A stretch of DNA of 64,000 bases from Arthrobacter sp. P2b. Lineage in GTDB: Bacteria > Actinomycetota > Actinomycetes > Actinomycetales > Micrococcaceae. Below are positions 34,343-42,589 of this stretch, piece after piece. Position 1 is the stretch's first letter. Every line of letters begins with the position of its first letter. The notes beneath the pieces were generated by a model that did not search any database, was not told where the DNA came from, and was given only the letters and a program-made list of their open reading frames with translations. The position numbers were made by a program, and so were the translations under genes. The stretch lies in assembly GCF_900168295.1 (NCBI RefSeq), contig NZ_FVZL01000011.1, positions 44,982 to 108,981 of the forward strand. Reading direction: 5' to 3'.

Positions 34343-34408
34343 CCCAACCAGGTCGCAGTAAGCGTCGTTATGAGGGCTCAAAACGACACTTAGTGCTACC
34401 TAGTTGGG
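34343..34408. repeat. 66-bp palindromic intergenic repeat, copy B
   Basis: An imperfect palindrome whose arms of about 27 nt (34343-34369 and 34382-34408) differ at four positions. The right end read on the minus strand, CCCAACTAG, encodes Pro-Asn-stop of pcaC. Loop and outer arms match copy A in length. It fills nearly all of the pcaC-pcaF spacer and could stop or slow polymerase within the catabolic transcript. Confidence 0.75.
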
Positions 34409-34855
34409 TGGGGTGTGGGTGTCTGTGGCCGCGGGTGCGGTGTCCATGTCGCGGAACACCTGCTGGGCCGTTTTGAAGGCGGTGTTGGCGGAGGGGACCC
34501 CGCAGTAAATGGCGGTCTGGAGCAGGATTTCCTTGATCTCATCCCGGCTCAGGCCGTTGGTGAGGGCAGCGCGGATGTGCATGGCGAGCTCTTCCCAGTG
34601 CCCGTGCGCCACCATGGCGGTGATGGTGACGGCGGACCGCATCTGCCGGGAAAGGCCGGGCCGGGTCCAGATGCCGCCCCACGCGATCCGGGTGATCATG
34701 TCCTGGAAGTCGTCGGTGAATTCGTCCTTGTTGGCGTTGGCGCGGTCCACGTGCGCATCGCCCAGGACTTCGCGGCGGACCACCATGCCGCCGTCGTAGA
34801 TCTCCTGGCCGGTAGCATCCGGCTGGACAACACCATGCCGCTCCATGCCGCTCAT
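34400..34855 (-). CDS. pcaC: 4-carboxymuconolactone decarboxylase
   Basis: 151 residues, slightly longer than the usual 130. The CMD fold is visible: RREVLGDAHVDRA, a RIAWGGIWTRPGLSRQMRSAVTITAMVAHGHWEELAMH helix pair with the catalytic His, and EILLQTAIYCGVPSANTAF with the active-site Cys. It converts gamma-carboxymuconolactone to beta-ketoadipate enol-lactone. The ATG overlaps the pcaD stop by four bases. The last residues (DTHTPPN) lie partly in a dispersed repeat. Confidence 0.93.
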   Translation of the reverse strand: MSGMERHGVVQPDATGQEIYDGGMVVRREVLGDAHVDRANANKDEFTDDFQDMITRIAWGGIWTRPGLSRQMRSAVTITAMVAHGHWEELAMHIRAALTNGLSRDEIKEILLQTAIYCGVPSANTAFKTAQQVFRDMDTAPAATDTHTPPN

Positions 34856-35670
34856 TTCGCTGCCGCCCGGGACTCGGTCCAGGAGATGAGGTTGCGGAGC
34901 AGGTCGGCCACGTGCCCGGGGGCCTCGAACGGGGCCAGGTGGGCCACGCCGCTCAGGGTCGCGGCGTTGGCGGTGCCCCCGCCGGCGGTGATGCCCGCGG
35001 CAATTTCCTCCGCGAACGACGGCGGCGCAACAGTATCGTCCGCACCGGCCAGGGCCTGCGTGGGGACGCGGATGCTGCCGAGGTCTGCGCGGACATCAAA
35101 GGCGGCCAGGGCTTCGCAGCAGAACGCGTAGCTGAAGCGGTCGGCGTCGCGCAGGGCGTGCAGGAGGCGGCTGCTCCGGGCCGGTTCGCGGTCCATGAAC
35201 CCCTTCGCGAACCAGCGCTCGGCCGAGCCCTGGATCATCACGGGGGTACCCTGGGTGCGGACCGTTTCGGCGCGTTCCAGCCAGCCTTCGGGAGTGCCGA
35301 GCTTGGCTCCGGAGCACTGCACGGAGAGGCTCTTGAGACGCTCGCCGTGCTTGATGCCGAGCTGCAGCCCGGTGGCACCGCCCAGGGAAACCCCGGCGTA
35401 GTGGAAGGCGGCGCCGGGGGCGATGGAGTCCACGAGGTCCACCACAGCGTCCGCGAGGTCGGCTACGGTGAAGGTTTCGGTTGCGGCCGGCGAGACGCCG
35501 TGGCCGGGAAGGTCCCAGGCCACCACGTCGTAATCGGTACCGAGCAGGGTGGCCGCCTCGGTCCACAGGAGGGTGGAGGTGCCGAGGGATGGTCCCGCGA
35601 CCAGCAGCGGCCTCTCGCCCAGCGCGCGTTGCGGGGACAGCAGCACTGCCTTCAGGGTGGGTTTAGCCAC
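34852..35670 (-). CDS. pcaD: 3-oxoadipate enol-lactonase
   Basis: 272 residues of alpha/beta hydrolase. The nucleophile is in YAGVSLGGATGLQ (about 99), the acid in AGADDTVAPP, and the His in SGVAHLAPFE. The oxyanion region is LVAGPSLGTSTLLW. It opens the enol-lactone to beta-ketoadipate. The GTG start is inside the end of pcaB (8-nt overlap) with CGGAG upstream. In many actinobacteria PcaD and PcaC are fused as PcaL; here they remain separate, adjacent and overlapping. Confidence 0.92.
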   Translation of the reverse strand: MAKPTLKAVLLSPQRALGERPLLVAGPSLGTSTLLWTEAATLLGTDYDVVAWDLPGHGVSPAATETFTVADLADAVVDLVDSIAPGAAFHYAGVSLGGATGLQLGIKHGERLKSLSVQCSGAKLGTPEGWLERAETVRTQGTPVMIQGSAERWFAKGFMDREPARSSRLLHALRDADRFSYAFCCEALAAFDVRADLGSIRVPTQALAGADDTVAPPSFAEEIAAGITAGGGTANAATLSGVAHLAPFEAPGHVADLLRNLISWTESRAAAK

Positions 35671-37129
35671 GGTTGGCTCCGTTCGGGGTAGCGGTTGCAA
35701 AATCGGCGTAGGCGGCCAGGATGCGGCGTGAAATCCCGCCGGCCTCGCCCAGGTAGCTGGCGGGATCCAGGAGTTCGTCCAGCCGGAGGTCGGGAAGCAG
35801 CCCGGCGGGCACGGCCTCGCGGAGCAGTTTGCGGTAGGTGGCGCCCTGTTCCGCCGAGGGTGCCTGGAGGGTCCGGTCCACCACGTCCTGGAGCTGCTGC
35901 TTGCCGGTGCGGCCGTCCTTCTCCTCGAGCAGGGGTGAGACCGCGGCGCTGACGCCCTCGGCCAGCAGCAGCGGACCGGCGAGGTCCAGATTGCGGCGCA
36001 TGGCTTCCGGGAAGACCTGCAGCCCTTCGGTGAGCTCCCGGAGGTGGCCGGCAGCGCCGAGGGTGAGGGCGAGGAGCTGCCGGAGTGCGGGCCATTCGGT
36101 GTGCCACGCACCGTCGGGGCGTTCGTCGTTGAAGTTTGCGGCGGCGAGGTGCAGCTGTGCCACCAGCTGCGGTCCCTGCAGCGCCGCGCTGCGAACCAGC
36201 ACGGACAGCACGGGGTTCTGCTTCTGCGGCATGGCGGAGGAGACGCCGCGGCCCGCAGCCCGCGGCTCGGCCAGCTCGGCCACCTCCGGCCTGCTCAGGA
36301 ACAGCACGTCCGCCGCGATCTTGCCGAAGGCGTCCAGCACCGACGCCAGGGCATGTCCCAGTGAGGTGACGGCCAGCCGGTTGGTGTGCCACGGCGCGGG
36401 AGCGGCGGCGAGGCCCAGCTGGGAGGCAAGCGATTCGGCGAGGGTGAACGGTGTGGCGGGGGAATCGGCGGTCAGGACGGTGCCGGCGGCCAGCGTTCCC
36501 GCCGCGCCGCCGAATTGGACCGGCAGCTCCAGGTTTTCCAGCTGGCGGCCGGCCGCGGCCACGCCCTGGAACCATTGGGCGGCCCGGAGCCCGAACGTGA
36601 ACGGCAGCGAGTGCTGCGTCAGGCTCCTGCCCACGCACAGCGTGTCCGCATGCTGTTCCGCCAGGGCGGCGAGCGCCGCCGTCGTCCGCTTCACGTCGGC
36701 GAGCACCGCCCCCACGGTGGTGTGGGCCATCAGCATCAGCGCGGTGTCCAGCACGTCCTGGCTGGTCAGCGAGGTGTGCACAGCCTTCCCCGCACCGATG
36801 CCCTCCGTGTCCAGCGCCGTTACGTGCTTGCGGAGGTCGGACAGCAGGGGGATCACGGGGTTCCCGCCGCCCTGGGCGCGGAGCGCCACATCGGCCAGGT
36901 CGTAGCGTCCCGCCTCAGCAGCGGAGGCCACGACGGCGGCGGATCCGGCGGGCGCCAGTCCCGCCTTCTCCAGCACCGCGGCCCAGCCGGACTCGACGGC
37001 GAGAATCGCCGCCAGCACCGCGCGGTCCCCGGTCAGCGCAGCCACCAGGGGCGACGCCGAGACAGGGCTCAGCAGTCCGGCGTCGCCACCGGCGCCGCTT
37101 CCGAAGCTGGCAGGGACGCCGCTGGTCAC
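35663..37129 (-). CDS. pcaB: 3-carboxy-cis,cis-muconate cycloisomerase
   Basis: 488 residues of the fumarase/aspartase superfamily. The signature GVSSAMPQKQNPV lies near residue 290, with the TSQDVLDTALML and GRSLTQHSLPFTFG blocks at about 125 and 170. It converts carboxymuconate to gamma-carboxymuconolactone. It is longer than the Pseudomonas enzyme by about 35 residues, mostly at the Gly-rich N-terminus and the C-terminus. GTG 37129 overlaps the pcaG stop (GTGA). Confidence 0.93.
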   Translation of the reverse strand: MTSGVPASFGSGAGGDAGLLSPVSASPLVAALTGDRAVLAAILAVESGWAAVLEKAGLAPAGSAAVVASAAEAGRYDLADVALRAQGGGNPVIPLLSDLRKHVTALDTEGIGAGKAVHTSLTSQDVLDTALMLMAHTTVGAVLADVKRTTAALAALAEQHADTLCVGRSLTQHSLPFTFGLRAAQWFQGVAAAGRQLENLELPVQFGGAAGTLAAGTVLTADSPATPFTLAESLASQLGLAAAPAPWHTNRLAVTSLGHALASVLDAFGKIAADVLFLSRPEVAELAEPRAAGRGVSSAMPQKQNPVLSVLVRSAALQGPQLVAQLHLAAANFNDERPDGAWHTEWPALRQLLALTLGAAGHLRELTEGLQVFPEAMRRNLDLAGPLLLAEGVSAAVSPLLEEKDGRTGKQQLQDVVDRTLQAPSAEQGATYRKLLREAVPAGLLPDLRLDELLDPASYLGEAGGISRRILAAYADFATATPNGANRG

Positions 37130-37692
37130 TGGAAGTCCAGGAAGACTGTTTCGCCCTCACCCTGGAGGCGGATGTCAAAGGTCAGTCCGCCGTCGGGATC
37201 CCGCCGGGCGATCAGCGTCTCCCGGCGCTCCGGCTCAAGCGAGGCCAGCAGCGGGTCCTTGGCCAGCGCTTCCTGCTCCTCCGGCAAGTAGATGCGGGTG
37301 AAGAGCCGGTTGGTGAGGCCGCGGGCAAAGATGGCCACCGAGATGAACGGCGCGGCGCCCGGCGAGGTGGGGCCGGGGTTGACCGTGGTGAACGTGTACA
37401 CGCCGGAGTAACCTACGGCGCCGCGGCCCCAGCCCGTGAAGGAGTAGCCGTCACGGTGGAACGAACCGGTCTTCTGGACGATGTTGCCCTGAGCGTCGGG
37501 CTGCCAGATCTCCAGGATGGCGTCCGGCACTGTCTCCCCGGCGCCGTCGTAAACGGTGCCCTGGAGGCGGATGGAGCCGGGCGAGCCGGGGGCGAGGAGT
37601 TCGTTGTCCTTTTCGAACGGCAGGGCGTACCCATAGAACGGGCCCACGGTCTGGCCGGGCGTGGGGACAAGCTGCGTGGTCTGGTTGCTCAT
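37126..37692 (-). CDS. pcaG: Protocatechuate 3,4-dioxygenase alpha subunit
   Basis: 188 residues. The intradiol dioxygenase beta-sandwich is visible as PGQTVGPFYGYALPF, GTVYDGAGETVPDAILEIWQPDAQG and PFISVAIFARGLTNRLFTRIYLP. As in other alpha subunits, the iron ligands are not conserved (RGLT where beta has HIHF). It pairs with PcaH to build the ring-opening enzyme. GAGGAA precedes ATG 37692, four bases after the pcaH stop. Confidence 0.94.
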   Translation of the reverse strand: MSNQTTQLVPTPGQTVGPFYGYALPFEKDNELLAPGSPGSIRLQGTVYDGAGETVPDAILEIWQPDAQGNIVQKTGSFHRDGYSFTGWGRGAVGYSGVYTFTTVNPGPTSPGAAPFISVAIFARGLTNRLFTRIYLPEEQEALAKDPLLASLEPERRETLIARRDPDGGLTFDIRLQGEGETVFLDFQ

Positions 37693-37696
37693 GTTC

Positions 37697-38563
37697 CTAT
37701 TCCTCGTCACCCTCTGCGCCCAGCGCTTCGTTCTCGGTCCAGGTCCGCTTGGGCCCGGTCAGGACGATGTCCCAGTTGTAGCCCAGCGCCCATTCGGGCT
37801 CGGTGAGGCTGTGGTCATAGTTGGCCACCAGCCGGTCGCGGGCGTCCTGGTCCACGATGGTCTGGTAGATGGGGTCCAGCGGGAACAGCTGGTCCCCGGG
37901 GAAGTACATCTGGGTGATGATGCGCTGGGTGAACTCGGTGCCGAACAGCGAGAAGTGGATGTGCGCGGGACGCCAGGCGTTCAGGTGGTTCTTCCACGGG
38001 TAGGCGCCGGGCTTGATGGTGGTGAACCGGTAGGAGCCGTCCGGGCCGGTGATGCAGCGCCCGATGCCGGTGAAGTTGGGGTCGATCGGCGCGGGGTGCT
38101 GGTCGCGCTTGTGGATGTAGCGGCCGGAGGCGTTGGCCTGCCATATCTCCACCAGTTGCCCGGCTACCGGGCGGCCGTCGCCGTCCAGGACCTTGCCGGC
38201 GACGATGATCCGCTCGCCCTGGGGTTCGCCGTTGTGCTGGATGGTGAGGTCCGATTCCAGCGCGTGCACGTCCTGGTGCCCAAAGGCCGGCGAGTACAGC
38301 TCGATGGTTTCCGGGTCCGCGTGGTGCAGGCTCTTGGTGGGGTGGCGCAGGATGCTGCTGCGGTACGGCGGGTAGTCCAAGCGGGGCTGGGTCTCGGCCG
38401 GGGCACCGTCTTTGAGTGCCCGCTTGTAGGCGTCGGCCAGGCCGTTGATCTCGTCGCTGAGGTCCTGCTGTGTTTCCACGGCGCGGTCCAGCTGCGCGTG
38501 TCCTGCCTTGGGTTCGGCAGCCGGTACAAGCTCGTCCGTCTGCGCGGTTGTTTCGTGCGGCAT
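37697..38563 (-). CDS. pcaH: Protocatechuate 3,4-dioxygenase beta subunit
   Basis: 288 residues. Ferric-iron ligands can be placed: the first Tyr in GRYIHKRDQHP, the second Tyr and the His pair in YPWKNHLNAWRPAHIHFSLFG. The N-terminal 50 residues are longer than in Pseudomonas and rich in Glu and Gln. With PcaG it splits protocatechuate to carboxymuconate with O2. AAAGGAG lies eight bases before the ATG. It starts 55 nt after quiC, the widest gap in this half of the operon. Confidence 0.95.
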   Translation of the reverse strand: MPHETTAQTDELVPAAEPKAGHAQLDRAVETQQDLSDEINGLADAYKRALKDGAPAETQPRLDYPPYRSSILRHPTKSLHHADPETIELYSPAFGHQDVHALESDLTIQHNGEPQGERIIVAGKVLDGDGRPVAGQLVEIWQANASGRYIHKRDQHPAPIDPNFTGIGRCITGPDGSYRFTTIKPGAYPWKNHLNAWRPAHIHFSLFGTEFTQRIITQMYFPGDQLFPLDPIYQTIVDQDARDRLVANYDHSLTEPEWALGYNWDIVLTGPKRTWTENEALGAEGDEE

Positions 38564-38618
38564 GGCTGGCTCCTTTCTGGTGTTCTGTCTCGTTGGGGAA
38601 GGTGTGCGGGTCTGGTGG

Positions 38619-40523
38619 TCAGTGCCGCTGGAGGGACGCGTGCTGGCGGTGGTCGTACTGGACGGCATGCCGGACCGGGGCGTTGGGGGCCCCGTACCCG
38701 TCGTAGTTGCCGCGGCGTTCCACCATCTCGAAGAACACGCTGCCCACGGTGGCGGTGTAGAAGTGCAGGAATTCCCCGCTGGCATCGCGGTCGTACAGGA
38801 GGTTGAGTTCCTGCAGGGTGGCCAGGAACCCGGGTTCCAGGTCGAACCGGGCATCGAGGTCCTCGTAATAGTTGGCCGGGATCTGCAGGAACTCCAGGCC
38901 CCGCTCCCGGGCGGCACGGGCGGTGGCGACGAGGTTGTCCACGGCGAAGGCGATGTGTTCCTGGTAGGTTTTCCGGACTTCGCTCTGCGCCTGCTGCGCC
39001 GGTGCCAGGTTCAGCACCAGCCGCACGGCGCCGTCGGTGGTCTGCATGACCTGTGAGCGGACCAGCCCGCTGGGGCTGGGAACCTCGGCGAAGGGCTGCG
39101 GCTCCAGGGCCAGGGCGCTGGTGTAGAAGAGCACGGCTTCGTCAAAGTGCTGCCACGGCTGCGCCAGGTTTACGTGGTCGATGACGGCGCCGGCTCCGCT
39201 CGAGGAGCGCTCCAGACCCTCGCCGAGCTCACCGGCCTGCCCGAATTCCGCAGTCCAGGCGGCGGTGCCGTCCGGGCTGCCCTGGCACAGGAAGATTTCG
39301 GTGGAGTCCGGGGCCGAGATGCCCTGGAACACTTCCTCGTCGGCCTGGACCTTGCGGGCCACCACCGGCGCCTTGAGCTGCTGGGCCCGGGCGGAGGCAA
39401 TGACCGGCGAATCGACGTCGAAGCCCAGCGCGGCGATGGCGGGTTCGGCATGCGAGGCCGCCTGCTCGTTGATGATCACGCGGGCCTGGCCCATGGTCCA
39501 GAGCTGGACGTCCTTGGTGCGGTGCCGGCCCTCGAATGCGAAGCCGAGCTGGCCCAGGAGCTTTTCGAGCTGCGCGGTATCGTCCGCCTTCACCTCGGCG
39601 AAGTTGAAGCCGGCCGGTTCGTTCACCTTGGGCAGGGTGGCCAGTTCCATGGGATACCGACGGCGGATGGCGGCACTGCCGCCCCCTTCGGCTTCCGCCG
39701 CGGCGGCGAGCCATTTGGCGCTTTGTTCCTCCAGCCAGATCAGCGAGCGCATGGCGTCCACGGCGGTACGTTCGACATCGGACTGGCGGAAGACGTCGTT
39801 GAAGACCTCCAGGGAGACCGGGCCGGTGTAGCCGGCGCGGACCACGTGGCCCATGAATTTGGCGAGCTCGAACTGGCCCTCGCCCGGAAACACGCGGTAG
39901 TGGCGGCTCCAGGAGAGAACGTCCATGGTGAGTTTCGGGGCATCTGCCACCTGGACGAAGAAGATCTTGTCCGCGTTGATGTCCTCGATGGGCGCCGTAT
40001 CCCAGTCGCGGGACAGGATGTGGAAGGAGTCCAGGCAGGTCCCAAGGTTGGGATGGTCCACCATCTCCACCAGGCGGTAGGCGTGCTCGTAGTCGTTGAC
40101 GTACTTGCCCCAGGCCAATGCTTCGTAGGCCACCTTGATGCCGTGGTCGCCGGCCAGCTCGGCAAGCTGCGCCAACTGTGAGGCCCTGAGTCCGTCGTCG
40201 TCAATGGTTGCCGTGGCAACGTTGGAGCAGACCAGGATGGTGTCCATGCCAAGGCGGGACATCAGCCCGAATTTTGCCTCGGCCCGCCGGAGGTTGGCCT
40301 TGAGCAGGTCCGGGGTGACGCCGTCGAAATCGCGGAACGGCTGGTAGAGGTCAAGGCCAAGGCCCAGGTCCGCGGCCATCTTGCGGACGTCCTCGGGGCT
40401 GAGGGTGGAGGTGACCAGGTCCTGCTCAAAGATCTCGATGCCGTCGAACCCTGCAATGGCGCAGGCCTGCATCTTTTCCTTCAGCGTGCCGGAGAGGCAG
40501 ACGGTGGCGATTCCGGTGCGCAT
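38619..40523 (-). CDS. quiC: 3-dehydroshikimate dehydratase fused to an HPPD-like (VOC) domain
   Basis: 634 residues. Residues 1-280 form a sugar-isomerase-type TIM barrel with metal ligands matching QuiC/QsuB/AsbF: Glu in AYEALAWG, Asp in TCLDSFHI, Gln in FFVQVADAP and Glu in SLEVFND. Residues about 320-620 form a 4-hydroxyphenylpyruvate dioxygenase-like VOC domain with a possible iron triad in DHVNLAQ, EHIAFAVDN and FFEMVER. It dehydrates 3-dehydroshikimate to protocatechuate; the second domain's role is not settled even in known fusions. The ATG shares one base with the aroE stop. Confidence 0.92.
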   Translation of the reverse strand: MRTGIATVCLSGTLKEKMQACAIAGFDGIEIFEQDLVTSTLSPEDVRKMAADLGLGLDLYQPFRDFDGVTPDLLKANLRRAEAKFGLMSRLGMDTILVCSNVATATIDDDGLRASQLAQLAELAGDHGIKVAYEALAWGKYVNDYEHAYRLVEMVDHPNLGTCLDSFHILSRDWDTAPIEDINADKIFFVQVADAPKLTMDVLSWSRHYRVFPGEGQFELAKFMGHVVRAGYTGPVSLEVFNDVFRQSDVERTAVDAMRSLIWLEEQSAKWLAAAAEAEGGGSAAIRRRYPMELATLPKVNEPAGFNFAEVKADDTAQLEKLLGQLGFAFEGRHRTKDVQLWTMGQARVIINEQAASHAEPAIAALGFDVDSPVIASARAQQLKAPVVARKVQADEEVFQGISAPDSTEIFLCQGSPDGTAAWTAEFGQAGELGEGLERSSSGAGAVIDHVNLAQPWQHFDEAVLFYTSALALEPQPFAEVPSPSGLVRSQVMQTTDGAVRLVLNLAPAQQAQSEVRKTYQEHIAFAVDNLVATARAARERGLEFLQIPANYYEDLDARFDLEPGFLATLQELNLLYDRDASGEFLHFYTATVGSVFFEMVERRGNYDGYGAPNAPVRHAVQYDHRQHASLQRH

Positions 40524-41404
40524 CAGGCTGCCACCTCCTCGGCGGCCACGAGTTCCAGGAAATGCGAGCGCATGCGTTCCGGATCCGGTTCCAGTCCGGT
40601 GAAGATCCGGAAGGCGTCGGCGGCCTGGCCCACTGCCATCCGGCCTCCGTCCAGCACGGCGCAGCCCTTGGCCCGGGCGCCCCGGACCAGTTCGGTGTCG
40701 ATGGGGCGGTAGACGATGTCCGCAACCCAGTGCCTTGCTTCCAGCAGGCCAAGGTCCAGCGGGACGCCGGGGTGCGCGGCCATGCCCACGGGGGTGCAGT
40801 GCACCAGGCCGTCGGTGAGCGGCATCAGCTGCGGCAGCTCCGCCGTCGTATGGGCTGTGACGGTGCTGTCCGGGAAGAAACCGGCGAGTTCGGCGGCGCG
40901 CTCGGCGGCGCGCTCAGGAGCCACGTCCACCAGGTCGAGTGCCTTGACGCCGGCGGAGAGCAGGGCGTAGGCGACGGCTGAACCGGCACCGCCGGCACCG
41001 AGCTGGACCACGCGGTCCAGCTTCGCGCCGGGCAGGCCGGAGGCGAGGGCGGCTCCGAAGCCGGAGAAGTCGGTGTTGTGGCCGATGAAGCGGCCGTCCT
41101 CGATCACCACGGTGTTGACGGCGCCAAGTTTCAGGGCGTCCGGGGAGATGACATCCAGGTACTGCAGGACCAGCTGCTTGCAGGGGTGGGTGATGTTCAG
41201 TCCGTTGAAGCCGAGGGTGCGGGCGTTCTGGAGCAGCTGGCCGACGGATTCGCCCGGCAGGCGGAGTTCCAGGAGGTCGATGGGGCGGTAAAGGTAGCGC
41301 AGGCCCTGCACATCACCTTCGCGTTCGTGCATGTAGGGGGTGAGTGACGGCGTCACGCCATCGCCGACCAGTCCCACGAGGTAGGACTCAGTTCGATTAC
41401 TCAT
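40523..41404 (-). CDS. Shikimate/quinate dehydrogenase (catabolic AroE-like)
   Basis: 293 residues. The catalytic Lys is in NITHPCKQ and the Asp in HNTDFSGFG. The nucleotide motif is LGAGGAGSAVAYAL. After the second strand comes LDLVDVAPERA, with an Asp where NADP-using AroE has NRT. That pattern matches NAD-dependent quinate/shikimate dehydrogenases such as QsuD of Corynebacterium. It should feed 3-dehydroshikimate to QuiC, in breakdown rather than aromatic synthesis. AAAGGAG lies before ATG 41404. It is first in the long operon, with IclR-type boxes upstream. Confidence 0.88.
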   Translation of the reverse strand: MSNRTESYLVGLVGDGVTPSLTPYMHEREGDVQGLRYLYRPIDLLELRLPGESVGQLLQNARTLGFNGLNITHPCKQLVLQYLDVISPDALKLGAVNTVVIEDGRFIGHNTDFSGFGAALASGLPGAKLDRVVQLGAGGAGSAVAYALLSAGVKALDLVDVAPERAAERAAELAGFFPDSTVTAHTTAELPQLMPLTDGLVHCTPVGMAAHPGVPLDLGLLEARHWVADIVYRPIDTELVRGARAKGCAVLDGGRMAVGQAADAFRIFTGLEPDPERMRSHFLELVAAEEVAA

Positions 41405-41489
41405 CCGTGCAGCTCCTTTGATAACGGCACCGGAAGCGGACGTCCGCGCGTGGCGGAAGGTGCGGTTCCGGTGTTGGAAATAACAGTAC

Positions 41490-41530
41490 AACAATTGTTC
41501 ATCTATCGCACTAGCGTTCGTAATGCGAAC
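41490..41530 (-). promoter_or_regulatory. Tandem IclR-type operator boxes and AACAATTGTT palindrome before the aroE-quiC-pca operon
   Basis: Two 15-bp boxes are present: GTTCATCTATCGCAC (41497-41511) and GTTCGTAATGCGAAC (41516-41530). The second is a perfect 5-5-5 inverted repeat. As I recall the Pseudomonas PcaR consensus is GTTCGATAATCGCAC, and the first box matches it at 11 of 15 positions. A ten-base palindrome AACAATTGTT lies at 41490-41499. TACTGT on the minus strand just downstream could be the -10, placing the first box on the -35, where IclR activators bind. Confidence 0.6.
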
Positions 41531-41532
41531 AG

Positions 41533-42363
41533 TTAGCGTTGCGGCAGCCGTGCGGCCAGCTCCGCGGCAGCGTCCTGCAGCAGCGGCACGTGCGCTTCCA
41601 GTGCCTCCAGGCTCAGGCGGAAGACCGGAACCGCAGTGGCCAGGGAGGCAAAAGCATGGCCCTGGCCATTCAGCAGGGGCACGGCAACGGCGCGCATGCC
41701 GGCCTCGTTCTCCTCGTCCATCACCGCGTAGCCCCGGCGGCGCGTGCGTTCAATCTCGTCGCGGAACAGCTGCCTGTCGGTGATGGATTTGTCGGTCAGT
41801 GCCTCGAGCGGCAGCTCCGCCAGCAGCCGCTCGCGCTCCGCATCCTCCGCGAAAGCCACCAGGGCCTTGCCCACGGCGGTGGTGGAGAGGGAGCCCAGAT
41901 GCCCGGGGTCGGAGGTGACGCGGAAGATCTGCGGGCCGTCCACCTTGTTGACGGTGAGGTGATGGTTCCCGTCGCGGACGCTCAGAATGGTCGCCTCGCC
42001 CGTCTGCTCGGTCACGCGCCGCAGCACGGGCATGGCCGTGCCGGCAAAGCCGTGGTGGTTTGAAACCCGCTGGCCCAGCTGGAAGATCCGCAGCCCAAGA
42101 TGGTAGCGGCGGCCATCGGGTTCATAATCCACGAACCCGTCCCGGGCCAGCGAGCCAAGGAGCCGGTAGGTGGTGCTGAAAGGCAGCTCCGCGCGGCGTG
42201 AGATCTCCGCCGCGCTGGCGCCCCGGGGCTCATCCCCCAGGAGGACCAGGAGGCTCAGCGCCTTGCCCACCATGTCAGTACGGTCGGCCTTTTTCCCTGC
42301 CGCCCCGGACTCGCCGGCTTCAGCGGGAACATCATCGGCCACTGTGGTTTGGTTCACACTCAT
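41533..42363 (-). CDS. IclR-family regulator, probably of shikimate/quinate catabolism
   Basis: About 276 residues. The N-terminus is Asp/Ala-rich and disordered for 35 residues. The helix-turn-helix is in GASAAEISRRAELPFSTTYRLLGSLARDGFV. The effector domain has the IclR pattern GEATILSVRDGNHHLTVNKVDGPQIFRV and VGKALVAFAE. ATG 42363 is preferred to the longer frame. The gene sits between the divergent MFS transporter gene and the codirectional aroE operon, the best position to control both. Confidence 0.83.
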   Translation of the reverse strand: MSVNQTTVADDVPAEAGESGAAGKKADRTDMVGKALSLLVLLGDEPRGASAAEISRRAELPFSTTYRLLGSLARDGFVDYEPDGRRYHLGLRIFQLGQRVSNHHGFAGTAMPVLRRVTEQTGEATILSVRDGNHHLTVNKVDGPQIFRVTSDPGHLGSLSTTAVGKALVAFAEDAERERLLAELPLEALTDKSITDRQLFRDEIERTRRRGYAVMDEENEAGMRAVAVPLLNGQGHAFASLATAVPVFRLSLEALEAHVPLLQDAAAELAARLPQR

Positions 42364-42589
42364 AACTCGATGTTGCCACAATGTGAGAGCTATTTCTAGA
42401 TCGTGATTATTTTCTTGACAGGTGACAGTCCTCACAGCCATCATTGCTGTATCGCACAAGCAGCTCTCACCATGCGGCTACTTGTCCCGGATCTACTGTT
42501 CGATCCAGCGCATAGCGCCCCCCGCCCGCACCCAGGCGGCTGCGACCAAGTTTTAAATTCGCGACAATGTCGTCACACAAAGGAACTCC
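42364..42589. promoter_or_regulatory. Divergent control region between the IclR and MFS genes
   Basis: TTGACA at 42415-42420 and CATCAT at 42439-42444 (18-bp spacer) form a likely promoter for the transporter, giving a leader of about 140 nt. The half-site ATCGCAC at 42451-42457 is at its expected start point. GTTCGAT near 42508 resembles the other half of an IclR box. The minus strand has CTGTCA and TAGAAA 17 bases apart for the IclR gene. No known riboswitch fold was recognised in the leader. Confidence 0.45.

Noticed and set aside
34852..34855. A frameshift splitting a PcaL fusion into pcaD and pcaC
   Set aside because: Each gene has its own start and stop in an ATGA overlap, both encode complete domains, and PcaC has a natural N-terminus. 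They look like two real genes.
42445..42589. A riboswitch in the 140-nt leader of the MFS gene
   Set aside because: No strong stems or known aptamer core were seen. The stretch is better explained by regulator sites.
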